Source of the DNA: Eutreptiella sp. 'Long Island Sound 2002'
Taxonomy: Eukaryota > Euglenozoa > Euglenophyceae > Eutreptiales > Eutreptiaceae
Direction of reading: 5' to 3'
Assembly: GCA_964036045.1 (NCBI GenBank)
Contig: OZ038384.1
Location: forward strand, 97,529,474 to 97,593,473
DNA: 64,000 nucleotides
Part shown: in pieces, positions 10,907 to 23,583 of the stretch
Layout: each line of letters begins with the position of its first letter
How positions within the stretch are numbered: position 1 is the stretch's first letter
The notes under the pieces: model-generated
What the model saw: only the letters and a program-made list of their open reading frames with translations
What the model was told of the DNA's origin: nothing
Databases searched by the model: none
Program-made: the position numbers and the translations under genes

Positions 10907-12377
10907 ATGGGCTCACTTGGCGACCTTGCCATTCCCAAAACCGGAGGAGTTGGGCGACGCCCAAAAGATATGTTGGACACACATGACTTGATACCAATCC
11001 TATGGCACACTCCGGTCCAAGTCGGGGATGTGCCTTATTTGGGCCAAACCATGAGTGTGCGCATTTTTGGCCATTTTGAGCAATTTTCCACTTTTGCTGC
11101 CCGCCGTGCACTATGTTCTAACCCTCGTGCACGCCGGACGCATGGACCAATGGACCATATATGACATGGGTGTTATGGGTAATGGTCCCCATGGTCCACA
11201 CACCACGTGGGCGAAGCGGAGCCACCTTTGTTAAGGTGCTAGCCCAAAGTGAGTGTGGGCAATTTTGCCATTTTGGCATTTGTGGACCCAATTGGGATCG
11301 TCACCACGCCAGGTGGAATTGAGATCTTTGAGAGCCACGGGCATGGGAGTCTTCGTTGGACTCCTGGGAAATTGCGTATGGAATGGCAGATCCCATCTCC
11401 AAGCCGGCGTGGAGATATACTATTGGGAGTACCCCGAATTTTGGCTCATTTCGAGCAGCCAAAATGACCCCATTTTGGGACCCCAATTTCCCCCTTCCGT
11501 GTGGTCAATTGGCGGCTCCAGTTCTCTATGCCCCCAGAGAGCCCGGACCCAATTTCAAGTTGTGCACTCAGATATGGGTCCTAGGTCCTGCCTCCCCACA
11601 TGTGAGCCATTGGCCTTGCCCTGGCCGGGCGAGCCACGCGTGGGAATGACGCCAATTTTGGTGATTTTGGCATCATGACCCCACTTGACGAACACGTGGT
11701 GCCCTGATGCCGGGACCTCAGAGGGAACCAGGTTGGGTGAGGGCTCCAGAGAGTTCGTACTCGAAGGGCATAGGGTCAGTTGCCTCGTCCCTACCTCTGG
11801 CGGGTCCGGACAAGGGGTCAATTTTGGGGATTTTTGAGTTAATTTCAGTTTGGGCTGAAACAGCCCATTTTCAGCTACCAACTCCTGAGGGATAATGGCG
11901 GGGCCATACCTCTCGCTCAGAGTGAAGTTGGGACCTGCAGTTAAGGGAGCAAAGGGAGCCACTGTTGGTTGGCCTCGGAGCTCCTTGGTTCCCAGGAACT
12001 TGTCTGTGGCTGGGCGGTACATCCTCCCTATTGGCAGGGTTTCAGGGTCCGGACTGAGCAGGGCATGGGTTGTGTTTGAGCCCCCGCCCCCATCAGCCAC
12101 TGAGAGGGTCGGACCTGGGATTGGGACATGAGTTGGGACTGAGTGTCTATTGTCCTGTAATGCCCTTACCCCAGTCCAGTCTTAACCCCATGTGTACATA
12201 TCCTGGTGTGTTGCTGTACATACTTTCGTTCCCTTGTTGCAGAGTGGCAAGGATCCTGAAACGCTTTGTCACATGACACGAGCGTATTGATGCCCTTGTG
12301 AGCGTAGTGCTTTGCCTGCCTGCTCACTTGTGCGTGTCACCGCAGCGTCCTGTGGCCGGCCCCCAACGGGAACGCGT

Positions 12378-12802
12378 CAAAAGCGTTTCACCGCCGCGGG
12401 GTTACCCAGCCCTCGCGTGCCACTCGGGGCCACCAACCCCGAGCAGCGCGGCGCAGCTCGCAGCTCGCAGCGCAGCGCAGCGGCTCGCAGCGCAGCGCAG
12501 CGGCTCGCAGCGCCACCCAGCGACAGCGCCGAGTTCGTCACGGAGCCAGCAGCGCCGTCCAGAGCATCGCCCTGACCGCGCCGCGACCGTGAAGGAAGTG
12601 GACTGTCCAGGACTCCTGCATCAGCGAGTCCCATCGGCCGACCAGCAAGGCCGCGTCAACCACCTCCACAACCACCGGCTGACCAGCACCAGCCGCACTC
12701 CCAATCCAGTGCTGCAGCACCCGCCTCAACAACCACCACCAGTTCGTTGAGTAGAACGAGTGCACACCAAGGACCTCAAGACCAAGTACGCCCCCCGCTG
12801 CC
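12378..12802 (+). other. Element B leader between 5' LTR and gag
   Basis: About 425 bp of GC-rich leader. It holds short 'cgcagcgcagcggct' repeats at about 12467-12515. I found no convincing match to a TGG-initiated tRNA primer site directly after the LTR. Untranslated leader and packaging functions are expected here but cannot be shown. Confidence 0.5.
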
Positions 12803-13093
12803 ATGGTAAACTGGCAAGAAGCGGGCAGGACGTGGCCGCGGCCCCACCCCCATGCAGCGCGCCTGCTGCGTGGGTTGGCTTGGGACCAGCACTACCGCCA
12901 CAGCCACCCCCAGTGCGAAGGCGGCAGGCCCGGGAGCTTCGAGCTCCGCGAGGACATGGGGGAGGACCGCCTGCGGGCGGTGGAGGATTGGCTGCGGGCG
13001 GAAGGGTACGAGTACCGCTTCCGCCGCAAGCGCTGGAGGACCTGGACCCGGCCGGACAGGCCCGGCGAAAGGGTTGCGCCCCGACGGGATTGA
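12803..13093 (+). pseudogene. gag: Element B Gag N-terminus, frame-shifted from the main polyprotein
   Basis: The ATG at 12803 opens 96 residues of balanced composition (MVNWQEAGRTWPRP, then LREDMGEDRLRAVEDWLRAE). The main frame's translation over the same DNA, starting from ATG 12852, is Ala/Gly/Ser noise until about 13090 and becomes protein-like at IEEDENSNEYPSGA. The likely original start is therefore 12803, with a +1-type indel at about 13075-13093 joining the two frames. No named domain is recognised in this piece. Confidence 0.5.
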
Positions 13094-16000
13094 GGAGGAC
13101 GAGAACTCCAACGAGTACCCGTCGGGCGCCACGATCAATGTCTCCATGTGGGACATGATCGAAAAGAACTTCCCGGAACCGGGGAGCGAGCGCAGGCTGC
13201 AGGGCAGCAGCAGCGCGTCTCCGGGGATGAAGAAGCGGTCCGCCGGGGACAGGAAGCAGGACCGGAGGTGGCGGGAGTACCAGGAGTCCCTGGCCGCCGA
13301 AGCCGCCCAAGGCGCCAAGGGCGGAACCCCAGCCCCCCGTCCCCAACGGGCCAATGGTGGTCACCACCCCGGCCACGCCACCCTTGGTGACTTCATAGAA
13401 GTCGCCAAGCAGACCAGGGCCAAGCCCCGTCCGCTGCTCCTGAGGCCCCAGCAGGCCCCAGCAGGCCCCAGCAGCGACGTGGAGTCGGCCCACCGCGGGA
13501 GGATGCCGGCCGACCAGGCCAGCTCCAGCAGCAGCGCCGCTCCCGCTCAAAGGGACGTGGCGCGCGCCTGTGAGCGCGTCTGTGGGGTGCCCTGCAACCT
13601 TCGGGTTGCCCGGCAACGGGCCACGCAGCGGAACGCTGCCGTGGAGGGCGCCGTCGGCATCGCCCATGAGGAGGCCACCGAGTGGGGCAGAGGCATGGAC
13701 TACCACGCCTCGAAAGTGGCAGCCATTGCGGCCGGTCTCACGGCTGCGGCCGCCAATGAGGCAGTGGCTGCCCGGATCAGGGCAACCGACGAGGAAGCCC
13801 GCCGGACGCAGGAGGCCATTGCCTGCAATGAGGCCGAGGTGAAGGCGCTGGAAGAGGCGCTTGCCCAAGGGAGGGCAAAGAAGGAGGCGGAGGAAAGGGC
13901 CCACGCCGAAGCGACGGCTAAGGCCCAGGAGGACGCCGCCAAAAAGGACGCCATCGAGGCCGCGCGACGGAAGGTCGCTGAGGAGAAGGCCAGGACGGAG
14001 GCGGAGCTGGCGGCGTTGGAAGCGCAGAAGGCGCGGCTGCAGCAGGCCCGGGAAGCCGAGGCGGCTCGTGCTCGGGAGGAAGCCGAAGTGCGGGCTGCCG
14101 CAGCCACCGCCGCCGCAATGGAGGAGGCAGAGGCCAAACTCTGCCGCGAGACTCCCCCGGGAGGATCACGAGTGGAGACCCTTCGAAACCTTTTCGAAGG
14201 GGACGCCTCCTCCAAGATGACGCTGGACGAGGCCGACACGGGCAGCAGTGGGAGCAGTGGCCCTACCGCCTACCGACGGAGGAAGGGTAAGGGGAAGACC
14301 CCCGAGAGGCCACGAAGGCCAGCCGGCGGACACCCCCACGACAGTGACCCCTTTTTCACCGCCAGCGACGGGGACGAACGAGGCCGCCGACATCGCCAAG
14401 TGGTGGCTTGGACGGGCGGAGGAGGCGGAGACGTCCCCATGGAACCGGAAGGTGAGGATGAGGATCTCCCTCCTCCCTACCGGAGCTCGGAGCTTTCCGA
14501 GACCGAGACGCCCAGGTGGGGCGACATGGACGAGGATGACGACATGGACTTCGGCATCACGAAGAAGCGCCCATCCCCGGACCCACCGAGGCGACCCGGC
14601 GGAGACCCACCGGGACCCCCTGGCGGAGGACCATCAGGACCCCCTGGAGGACGCCCACCAAGTGGACCCCCTGGAGGCGGACCACCGGGCGGGGGAGGAC
14701 CCCCTGGACCGGGTGGACCCGGCGGAGGCCCTCCTGGAGGACCCCCTGGGGACCCCGATGACCCACCAGGGAACGGCGACCCGGATACCACCTGGCGGTG
14801 GATTGTCTACCTCCGCAGGAGGGTCTTTTCCCTCGAGTGCGAGGTAGACACGGGCAAGGGCGAGATGGCTCGCATCTCCAAGGTCGCCGCGCGCGCGCAG
14901 AAAGAGCTGGACATCGCCAGGGCCGAGACCAGGCAGCTGAACACGGTCATCAGCGGCCTGCAGCAGAGGCTGGACGCGCTGGAAGCCCGTGGGAGCGTCG
15001 GCAGCGACCACCCACCCCTGGAGTCTGGCTCGTCGGACGACGGCTGGGGACCCGGACCAGGTCCAGACAGACCCCACGCCCCCGGCGGAGCCCCCAGGAG
15101 TCGCCCAAGCGCCAGTTCCCCCTCTCTCACCGCCCCCTCTCACCACAGCGCGGGCCGCCGCAACGAGCGCGTGCCGCCCGGCAGTGGCAGTGAGGATTGG
15201 CGTGATGAGTGGCTCAGCGCGGAGTACCGCAACCGCCGTGCCCCACCGCGGACACCGGTACGCCCCCGGCGCCCCGCACCAGCCCTGGAGCCAATCCGAA
15301 TGGCTGGTGGACGTTATGGTGGACTCAGGGATGAGGTCCCCAGAGGAGACGTGGAGTGGGATGTCGGCGAAGGTGAGGACCTGGACCTGGACCTGGAGGC
15401 GTTCGACATCAGCCCGCCGCGTGGTGTACGACGGGAGGCCGCTGAACGCAGCCGCCGGCGGCGTGATGAGGATGCGTACATGGAAGGAGTACGGCGTGAA
15501 CATCTAGGTTCAGCGTACATGGAGGAACCACGGCGTAGCCACAGGGATTCCATGGCGGAGATGGACGTGGCGGCCGTGGGAGTCCGTGGGCGAGACCGAT
15601 GGGAACCTCGGTCGACCTCGCGGCCGGCATTCATGGTCTCTAAGGCCGCGGATGCCGCCGTGTGGGAAGACTTGAAGGACATCAAGCCCCCCATGTACGA
15701 CGGCAACCCCCTCAACCTCGACCGCTTCTTGGAGAAGCTGGACGATTGGGGGCTGACCGTCACTGAAGACCTGCCTTCCGCGGATGCGGAGAGATATGTC
15801 TTCAGACGGTTCAGGTACCGCCTGCCGGAAGTGCTCGGAGAGCTATACTTCGTGGCGACCAAGGAGGGGAGAATCAAGACGCTCAAGGAAGCCAAGAAGT
15901 GGCTCAACGAGCAGGAGCGGGTGGACGCTCCGCAGGTGGCGGCCAAGCGCTGGAAGTCCATCAAGCTTGAGCATGATGGACGGGAGATCCGCCTACGAGA

Positions 16001-19000
16001 TTGGCGAGACTTCCGAGGGAAATACACCCTCTTCCGCCGCAACGTGGAGGATTGGAACGAGGGTGACGAGCAGGCTCGCCTGCTCTCCATGCTGCCGGAA
16101 GCATGGATCAAGAGGGTCACCAAGGAGGAATCCAAGAGGGCCAAGTCCAACCACACGGTCAAGATGATGCTCCCCAAAGAGTATCATACGAACGTGGTGG
16201 CTTGGACGAAGAAGAACGTGGCCCGGGATGTCAAACGGCACTCCCTGCGGAACGCTCTCCTCATCACCGTCTCGGGCGATCGCGAGAAGACCGCGATGTG
16301 GCGCCTTGACAAGTGTGAGTTGAGCGACCAGACCATCCGTCTGCAGGCCATCCCGGCGCGGATGAGCTGCGACGAGATCCTGGACTGGGTTGGAGAGGAG
16401 GTTCTCAAGGAGTACCGGAACCTCCACCACACCCGCGGGTTGAGGCCCGGTGACCGCGACGTCAACTACGTTGGCGAGGGACCTGGCGGGGAAGCTGCCA
16501 TGGACCCAGCGGGAGCAGGCGACGATGAGACTCTCGTCGATGATGACGACAACGATGAGCCCGCCGAAGTGGCCGTGTGTGCCTTCGTGGCCAAGAACCT
16601 GAGCGCGGGGAGTAAACCGGGAAACTGGAAGCCCCTGCAGCAGGGTTGGAGGAAGCAGGAGAAGAGGGACCCTCGCCGCATTGGCGACCCTCCGCTGTCC
16701 TTTGGGGAGTTCATTCGAGCTCACCCTCAGGGCTGTTTCGTGTGCTATGGGAGGAAGCGAGGCTTCAACCATGACCACCGAACATGCCCCGTCCACAAGG
16801 CCGACACGGAGGCTTACAAGAAGGCGCACGGGTCGAAGAAGCGTGCGCCCGCGGGTATCCGGGAAGCCAAGGTGGAGGTGGACAGGGACGAGCTCTCCAA
16901 GCTGGTGTCGCAGGGGACCGAGTTGGCCAAGGAGATCCAGGAGATCAAGAGGAACTGGGTCCCCAGGTCGGACAACAAGAACAAGGAGGACAACCAGAAT
17001 GACCAGAACAAGGACAAGGACAAGAACAAGGGTAAGAAAGGGGGAAGGAAGAACGGCGTCAACGAGGTTGATGCGGAGGAGAACACCCCTTCCTCCACAA
17101 CCGACGCCCCCCAGCGGAGCCCCTGCAGCCAAGGGCCCCAGCTAGGGCGGTCGCAGGATGGTGACGTGGGAAGCGCCGAACCATCCCAGTCGGGAGTCGA
17201 TAAGCACAAAGGGGCTGCCGCGGGCGGAAGGCCCGGTCCGGCACCCAGTCGCGGAGGCGGGGTGAGGGCAAGTGAAGGCACGAACCCTTGCACCCGTCCG
17301 TCCTTCGCGACCAAGAATGTGTTTGATGTACTACAGGATCTATCCGAGAGTATCGGAGGATCACCCGGACCGCAGCTGGATGCTGCAGATGGGCAGCCTG
17401 AGCCCATTGTCCACAACCTGCACCAGTCGCTTGTTGAGCTTCTGGAACGGCCGGAGATCCTGAGTTTGCACGCCGTGCGCCGTGTCGGTCGCGAGCGGCA
17501 GTTGCATCTTAAGGTCCGTGCCTTATGCGGGGAAGTGGAAAAGGTTTTCGACGTGTTGGTCGACACGGGAGCTCAAGTCAGCTTGGTCAAGGCTGGCCTA
17601 CTCCCACCAGAGTGTCTGACCGACAGTCCGAAACCTGTCAGGCTGAAGGTGGCGAACGGCCAGTACATGGTGGGAGGCACGAAGGAAGCGGCCATCGGGC
17701 TGCAGTTCGTGAACCATCGTGAGCTGAGCCGCCCAGACCTCGGCAAGGAAATCCTCCTGCACGGTCGCTTCTACGAGGCCGAGATGGACTGGGACATGAT
17801 CGTTGGATACGACTTCATGATGGAGACGGACACCGGCGTTCTCCCGGCCCAAGCCTCCATGACCCTGTACCAGGACGACCAGCTCTCGTGGCTTTCGTCA
17901 CCTGAGCACCATGTGGAATGCCAATGGACCCACCCCGAACGCAATCAGCTCGAAGTGGCCGCGCTGGACACTGAGCCCACTGGGCCAGCAAACCAGGAGT
18001 ACGGCGTAAGGCCGGAAGTGGCGAACCGAGTGGTCGCGGACCTGGAAGCGTCGGATCTGGCCCTGGATGCGTTCTCTTCAGGAATCTCCGCCCATCTTCA
18101 GGTGTGTGAGAAGTACTGGAGCGCACAGGACTCCGCGTGGAAGAAGCACTGGGGTCCGCATCAGGGATTGATGTGGATCCATTGCCCCTGTTGGGACATT
18201 CCAAGCGCGATAGCGAAGATTCGCAAGGACCGCTCCAAGGCAGTGCTGGTTGTTCCTATGGGATGCACCGAGGAGGAAAGTACCCGACATTGGGTAGCCT
18301 CATTGACCAACATGACCTTAAACAAGGTCGTCCTACCGGCTGGAGAGAGTGTCTATCAGGACGCTAAGGGACAGCCCATGCCACCCCAGAGATGGCCAAC
18401 GGAATTCCACTATGTGGATGGGGGCCTTGATCAGGCCGACACCACGGACTTCGTGTGTGTCAACCGTATGATAGCAGAGCCCTGGCGGCAATGCTTTGCG
18501 GTTCCCCCTGTTGACATCGAAGAATCGGATTCGGAAGACCCCCTCACTGAGGAGAAGTGGGATCTGGTTCAGGGGTATATGGATCAGCCCTTTCACGACT
18601 GGGGAAACCAGCGTGAGGGCAAAGGCCAGGACAAAGCCTGGTGGGAAGTGGACTCGATCGTCTCTGGTTCCTACGATGGAGATACCTTCGTAAGGAGGGT
18701 ACCCGACCACCTGTCCAGTCAGGACGAACCAATCGGGGGTAACCCACCCACCTACGGCGATCTATTCCGAGGCGAGACCAGAGATGGCCCTTTGGGCCAC
18801 CTGGGAAGACCGCCTGAGCCGAAGACGAGCGGAGTAGCTACCCCTCAAGTAAGCTCCGTGGTTCAAGTGCCCGGAAAAGCCAAGGCGGAGTCCGACGATT
18901 GCCCCAAGATTCAGGCATTGAGGGCCAGGCTGAAGCAGAAGTATGGTGATACCTTCTTCAGCGGTAAGCCTGTGTTTCCCCCACCGGTACGTGGACCGTA

Positions 19001-19193
19001 TGGCGAGGCCAAGATACGCCTGAAGCAGGACCCCCGTGTGTATCGGCACCGGGAGTTTGCCCTGAGGGGCGAGAGGAAAGAGGCCATGGAGAAGATCCTC
19101 CGTGACTTCATCCAGAGAGGCTGGCTCGAGCCGTGCCACTCCGAATGGGCCTCTCCGTGCTTCGTCGTCCCCAAGAAGGTGGCCGGTGAATAG
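12852..19193 (+). pseudogene. gag-pol: Element B Gag-Pol polyprotein, Gag to start of RT
   Basis: A 2,113-codon frame. Residues ~295-435 are an Ala/Glu/Lys/Arg coiled coil. Residues ~575-645 are Pro/Gly-rich (GGGPPGGGGPPGPGGPGG). A capsid-like region lies at ~930-1110 (DIKPPMYDGNPLNLDRFL, WRDFRGKYTLFRR). A Cys/His motif at ~1295 (CFVCYGRKRGF, then HDHRTC) resembles a lengthened zinc knuckle. The protease at ~1565 has FDVLVDTGAQVSLV. Residues ~1737-1860 align in order with element A's methyltransferase-like domain, but NPPF is replaced by HCPC, so catalysis is unlikely. RT begins at ~2045 (REFALRGERKEAMEKIL, GWLEPCHSEWASPCFVV). TAG at 19191-19193 probably replaces Trp. Gag and Pol share one frame, with no gag-pol frameshift. 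Confidence 0.8.
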
Positions 19194-20321
19194 CAGCTCG
19201 TGGTCGACTACCGCGGCCTGAACGCCCAAACGCAGCACGACAGCTATACACTGCCCCTCATTGAGGACATGCTGCAAAAGCAACACCGGCGGAGGATCTT
19301 CACGGTGATTGACCTGTAACATGGTTATAATCATATGCCTCTCGCCGAGGAGTCCCGTGCCTGCACAGCCATGAGCACCCCACTGGGACCTCTCCAGTGG
19401 AAGGTGATGCCCATGGGCGTTACCAACGGCAATGCGGCTTTTCAGCAGATGCTGGAGAACCTGCTTGAGCCGGTGCGCGACTGTGCGGACCCCTTCGTGG
19501 ACGACGTGATCATCGCGTCCGGGGACCCCAGTATGAGCTACGAGGAGTTCCTGGAGGCACACGAGAGGGACGTCACTCGAGTGCTGGACCTTCTGGTTCG
19601 GCACAAGCTCACGGGCAGCAGTGACAAGGCCACCATTGCGGTAAGCGAGGTGGTCTTCGCTGGCCACGTAGTCGGGAACGGGCAGCGAAAGCCCATACCT
19701 GGCAAGGTGGCTGCGATTGAGCACTGGGAAAAGCCCAAAACGGTCTCTGAGCTACGGGCGTATCTGGGGTTCTGCAATTACTACTCGGGGTATATCAAGA
19801 TGTATGCCGAGTATGCAGCCCCCATGACGACCATGCTCAAGGGCAACCGAGAGGAGACCAAGAAGGGGTCCAAGAAGGCTCTGGTCTGGACAGCTGAGTC
19901 CGACCGTGCCTTTGAGGGGATGAAGCAGGCGCTGCTATCCGCAGTGGGTCTGCACCTCGTGGATCCCGACCGAGGGTTCGTCCTGCGCACCGACGCTTCC
20001 GACTACGCCATTGGCGCTGTGTTGGAGCAAGTGCTTGACGACGGGAGGCACGTGCCCGTGGCCTTCTGGAGCCCAGTCCTGGCGGAAGGCCAGAGACGGA
20101 CGTGGACGCCCCGTGAAAAGGAGGCGTATGCCATCGTCATCGCTCTCAGGAAATGGGCTGGGTACATAGCCCTCCATCCCGTCACCGTCTGCACCGACCA
20201 TCAGAGTTTGCAGTCGTGGCACAAGGAGCACGTGGACACCCCCTCAGGTCCCGCCTCCCGACGGGCAAGATGGCATGAGACCTTGGCCAAGTTCGACCTC
20301 ACGGTTGTGTATATTCCTTGA
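19194..20321 (+). pseudogene. pol: Element B Pol: RT and most of RNase H
   Basis: Same frame as the upstream polyprotein. RT motifs: QLVVDYRGLNAQTQHDSY, FTVIDL, VMPMGVTNGNAAFQQML and active site FVDDVIIASG. TAA at 19317-19319 falls in IDL-x-HGYNHM, normally a Lys position. The connection and RNase H follow: LRAYLGFCNYYSGYI, FVLRTDASDYAIGAVLEQ, PREKEAYAIVIALRKW and CTDHQSLQSW, which contain the catalytic Asp, Glu and Asp. TGA at 20319-20321 ends the piece within VVYIP-x-KDNTVADCLSRW, where Gly is expected. Confidence 0.85.
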
Positions 20322-22097
20322 AAGGATAACACCGTGGCGGACTGTCTCAGTAGGTGGGCCTATCCCGCCAGCAAGGGCATGACGGATATCTCTGCCCATG
20401 GCGATGAGGCTGAGACCGCTGAAGCCAAGAGGATCATCGAAATGGAGCGCCTGATGGAGGAGGAGGGTGCTAAATGCTTCGTCGTCATGGCGGCAGATGC
20501 CCCCCTCGCGTCGAGGGTGAGCAGAGCGGTCAGAGTACTCGCCCCTGATGGAGCTGAGTCCGACAAGCACCTCTTCCCGGAGTCTTGCCTCCAGGACGAC
20601 TGGACCGACGACTACGCCAAGTCTGAGGCCTTTGCGGCCGAGTATAGGGCTGTGACCGACCCTGATGACGGGCAGAAGTGGCCAAAGGGGCTGACTGAGG
20701 AAGGTGGCAAGCTCTACCGGAATGGTAAGCTGCTAGTACCAGAGTCCCGGGTGCTCGAGCTGTGTGAAGCTTGGCACCACCACATGCTGCACCCAGGGGT
20801 CAAGAAGCAAGCTCTTGACATGCAGCGTCGGTTCGAGATCGACCATATCGTTCTCTACACCGCCATCAAGAAGGTCAGGAAGGGTTGCTCGGTCTGTCAG
20901 GCCTGCAATCCCGATAACCGGAACGTCAAGGGGGAACCCCAATGGACCCCAATTCCTGACCAGCCCATGGAGAGCGTGGCCATGGACGTCTTCTCCATGC
21001 CCGAAGTGCACATTGGCAAGGAGACCTTTGACTGTGTGGTTCTCTGTGTGGACCGCCACAGCAGCTACGTTGTAGCCGTTCCGGCACGCAAAAAGGAGTT
21101 GCTTGCCAAGGAAGTGGCAGTCATGATGATTCGTCATTGGCTGACCGTCTTTGACATCCCCCGCACCATTTGCAGTGACCGAGGGCCCCAGTTTACTGGT
21201 GGCTGGTTCAAGGCTATGTGTTCCCTCATGGGGATACGTCATGCCAAGAGCGCCGCCTATCTCAGCCGGTCTAACGGCCGTGCTGAAGTGGCTGGACGGC
21301 AGCTGTTCGAGAAGCTGCGCAAGATCCACATCACCAATCCACGGCGGAACTGGTTTGAGGAGATGTGGCCTGCTCTGAAGGCCCATCATGACACCCCCAC
21401 TCCGGGCGGTTTGTCCCCTCACCAGAATCTGTTCGGCAGGGACCCCCTGGGTAGGGGACTTCCCTTGTCTGGTGATGGCATGGCTATGGACGCCAAGGAG
21501 TTCTTCGCGCGGCAAGAGCAAACGGCGCGGGACATCCGCCAGCAACTCGATAAGGAGCATGCTGAGCGTCAGAAGTCCGCCCCGAGCTCGACAGCTCAGA
21601 AGTTCAGGGTGGGAGACCCGGTGTGGGTGATCAGGCCCCGCCCCATGGGCACCCACCGCACCAAAACCTGGTTCACACCCGGCGAGGTGGTCCGCAGGAT
21701 TGGTGAGGACACCTACCGCATCAAGGTGGGTCACGGACAGTTCCGGGAGCGCCACGAGAGTCAACTCCGTGTGCGGGAACCCGACCTTCGTGGCCAGCAT
21801 GTGTCCCTGAGCTATGCCGCACATGAGGCTGATTCGGACGACGACTATGCTGAGCAGGACGACTATACAGTCGAGAAGATCCTGGCTCAGCGTCCGAAAG
21901 CCTCGGCACCCGGAGGTCTGGAGTTCAAAGTTCGTTGGCGAGGCTATGGGCCGTCGCACGACACCTGGGAACCCGTCTCCTCGTTCGTGCCGCGGGTCAA
22001 TACTCCCTTCATGGAGTACATCCGCAAGCACAAGACCAAGATCCATGTCTCGGACTTGGCAGCACTCACCCGGGCGATTGCAGCCAGGGGTGCCTGA
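20322..22097 (+). pseudogene. pol: Element B Pol: RNase H end, integrase and chromodomain
   Basis: Continues in frame from KDNTVADCLSRWAYPAS. The integrase zinc-binding region is WHHHMLHPGVKKQ with CSVCQACNPDNRN. The catalytic core has AMDVFSMPE, VCSD-type ICSDRGPQFTGGW and NGRAEVAGRQLFEKL, giving an intact D, D, E triad. A C-terminal chromodomain at nt ~21868-22010 reads YTVEKILAQR, FKVRWRGYGPSHDTWEPV, with the aromatic and acidic positions of methyl-lysine readers. Chromodomains in this place steer integration towards marked chromatin in other chromoviruses. A natural stop ends the protein at 22097. Domains after the TGA would not be made unless it is suppressed. Confidence 0.85.
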
Positions 22098-23583
22098 TCA
22101 GCGCCCTGAGCTCTCCCCTGATGTGTTTTCAGCGCTTGTGAGGTCGACGGATCGTCCCTTACTTGCTTGCTCTCTTACATCTTTCGGTGACCTGCCATCA
22201 GAGTGGCCATATACCCCCCCTATACCCTGGCCCCTCTCTTCAACTCTTATTTGTCACTCCCCCCCCTGCTGAATCCTTGGGAAACCAGGTAGGGCGACTG
22301 ACCTTCATATTTTCTGAGGTCTTGGGGCCTTGAAGCCCATACGACGTTGCGCAACGGATGCCGCTGTCATCGGCATTGCAAATTTTCGGTGTGTGGTCTG
22401 GTTCCATGGCACTTGCGGAATCCAGACCAGTCGACGTGTGTCTCCAGACTATATATGGCCTGCATTCAGGCGTTTTCCTGTCCACCCTCCTGCATTGCCT
22501 TATCCTAACCGGGGCGTGGTTTGGCGCTCTGTCCAGAGTGTGTTTACGCGCCTATTTACCCCATTTATTGCTTATTTTTCTGCCCCTCCAGGATATGTGC
22601 ATCTGTATGTTGAGTCTTGTCGGCTCATCACTGAGGTGTGGACTGTTTTTCCCCCGAGGGGATGCGAATCATATACAAAGGCGCCTTGAGTCGCCGTGAA
22701 CATGTTCATACACAGGGTCCAGCCTGGACCAGTACCGCAATACATATTCTTCTGTTTGAGTGCCTGTGATACCGTGTTGCCCTATTCGCTGTGTTTGGAG
22801 ATCCTGATGGCGCCAGGCGGGAAGCCCAGTTGCCTGACTACACTCCCAGCAGTCCGCCACTGTCAGTCCCAGTGTGAGCCTACCGACTCGCAGACCCTTG
22901 CAGTCGGATGGCGGCCTCCGGTGCTCCTGACCTCGGTCAGTCTGCCTGGGAAACTGGTGGATTGAGGAGTCGACGCCTCCGCCCACACTGCATGAGGACT
23001 CCCTCATGTATGGCCTTCGTGGTAATGGGGCGAGGGAAAAGCCGGCCTTGATGCCCGATCCCTTAAGGAGGAGCTCCCTTAAGATCCCTTAAGGAGTTCG
23101 GCTGTATCACTCTGGACTCGCGTCATATGGATATGGACATGGTGCGCCCGAGGAAGGACCCGTGGGGACTCTCCCCAGTCAACGGGCCTTGGGAAGCTTG
23201 GGGTAGCCTGATGGATCTTTGTGGTCGCTCTCGACCAGTGGGACCACCTCGGTCGTCGTGTGACGCCTATGTTGGCTGTGTATGCCACTGCCACTGTGGT
23301 GGTGACCGTAGCAGCCGGCACCCGGTGCGCCTGGTATGGGTTAATGGGTCCTTTGGATGCCGAACAATCGCCGCCAGGACCCGGGACCTGATACTTGATA
23401 CTATACTTGAAGTTACAAGACCCTACAGCACCATACCTGTCTTACTGTGGAGTTTGGGGCCTAACCTGCGAATCAGCCTGAAGTGAGGATGTGACACCCC
23501 CCCTTCAGGATATGGTCCTGGGTACCCGCTGCCATGCTTGGGTATTATCGAGCCCCCCCCAGGGTTTGCTCTAAGGAGGGGGG
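22098..23583 (+). other. Element B 3' untranslated region
   Basis: About 1.49 kb between the pol stop and the 3' LTR, without a supported gene. It contains short stem-forming repeats around 23055-23100, where 'cccttaagga' recurs, and a pyrimidine-rich stretch near 22205-22265. It ends in the polypurine tract. Confidence 0.6.
23573..23583 (+). other. Element B polypurine tract
   Basis: The sequence aaggagggggg lies immediately before the TGAAGCGG start of the 3' LTR, where a plus-strand primer tract is expected. Confidence 0.8.

Larger units (their letters stand above)
9355..12377 (+). repeat. Element B 5' LTR (about 3.0 kb)
   Basis: Matches 23584-26607 at roughly 95-97% by eye. It begins TGAAGCGG and ends GCGTCA. 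Near its start is a ~41-bp direct repeat in two copies (about 9399-9474) containing 'ccggtctccggtccac'. The first ~800 bp are more AT-rich than the rest. A 214-codon frame starting at 9508 has a GTG first codon and no recognisable domain, so I do not call it a gene. The LTR contains many perfect inverted repeats, three of which are listed separately. Confidence 0.93.

Noticed and set aside
13700-14847. Minus- and alternate-frame ORFs inside the element B coiled-coil and Pro/Gly regions
   Set aside because: Ala/Glu and Gly/Pro codon runs leave other frames open. Only the polyprotein frame connects known domains.
19191-20321. Reassigned stop codons as an explanation for in-frame stops in element B
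   Set aside because: TAG, TAA and TGA each occur once at positions expecting Trp, Lys and Gly. No single reassignment fits; decay does.
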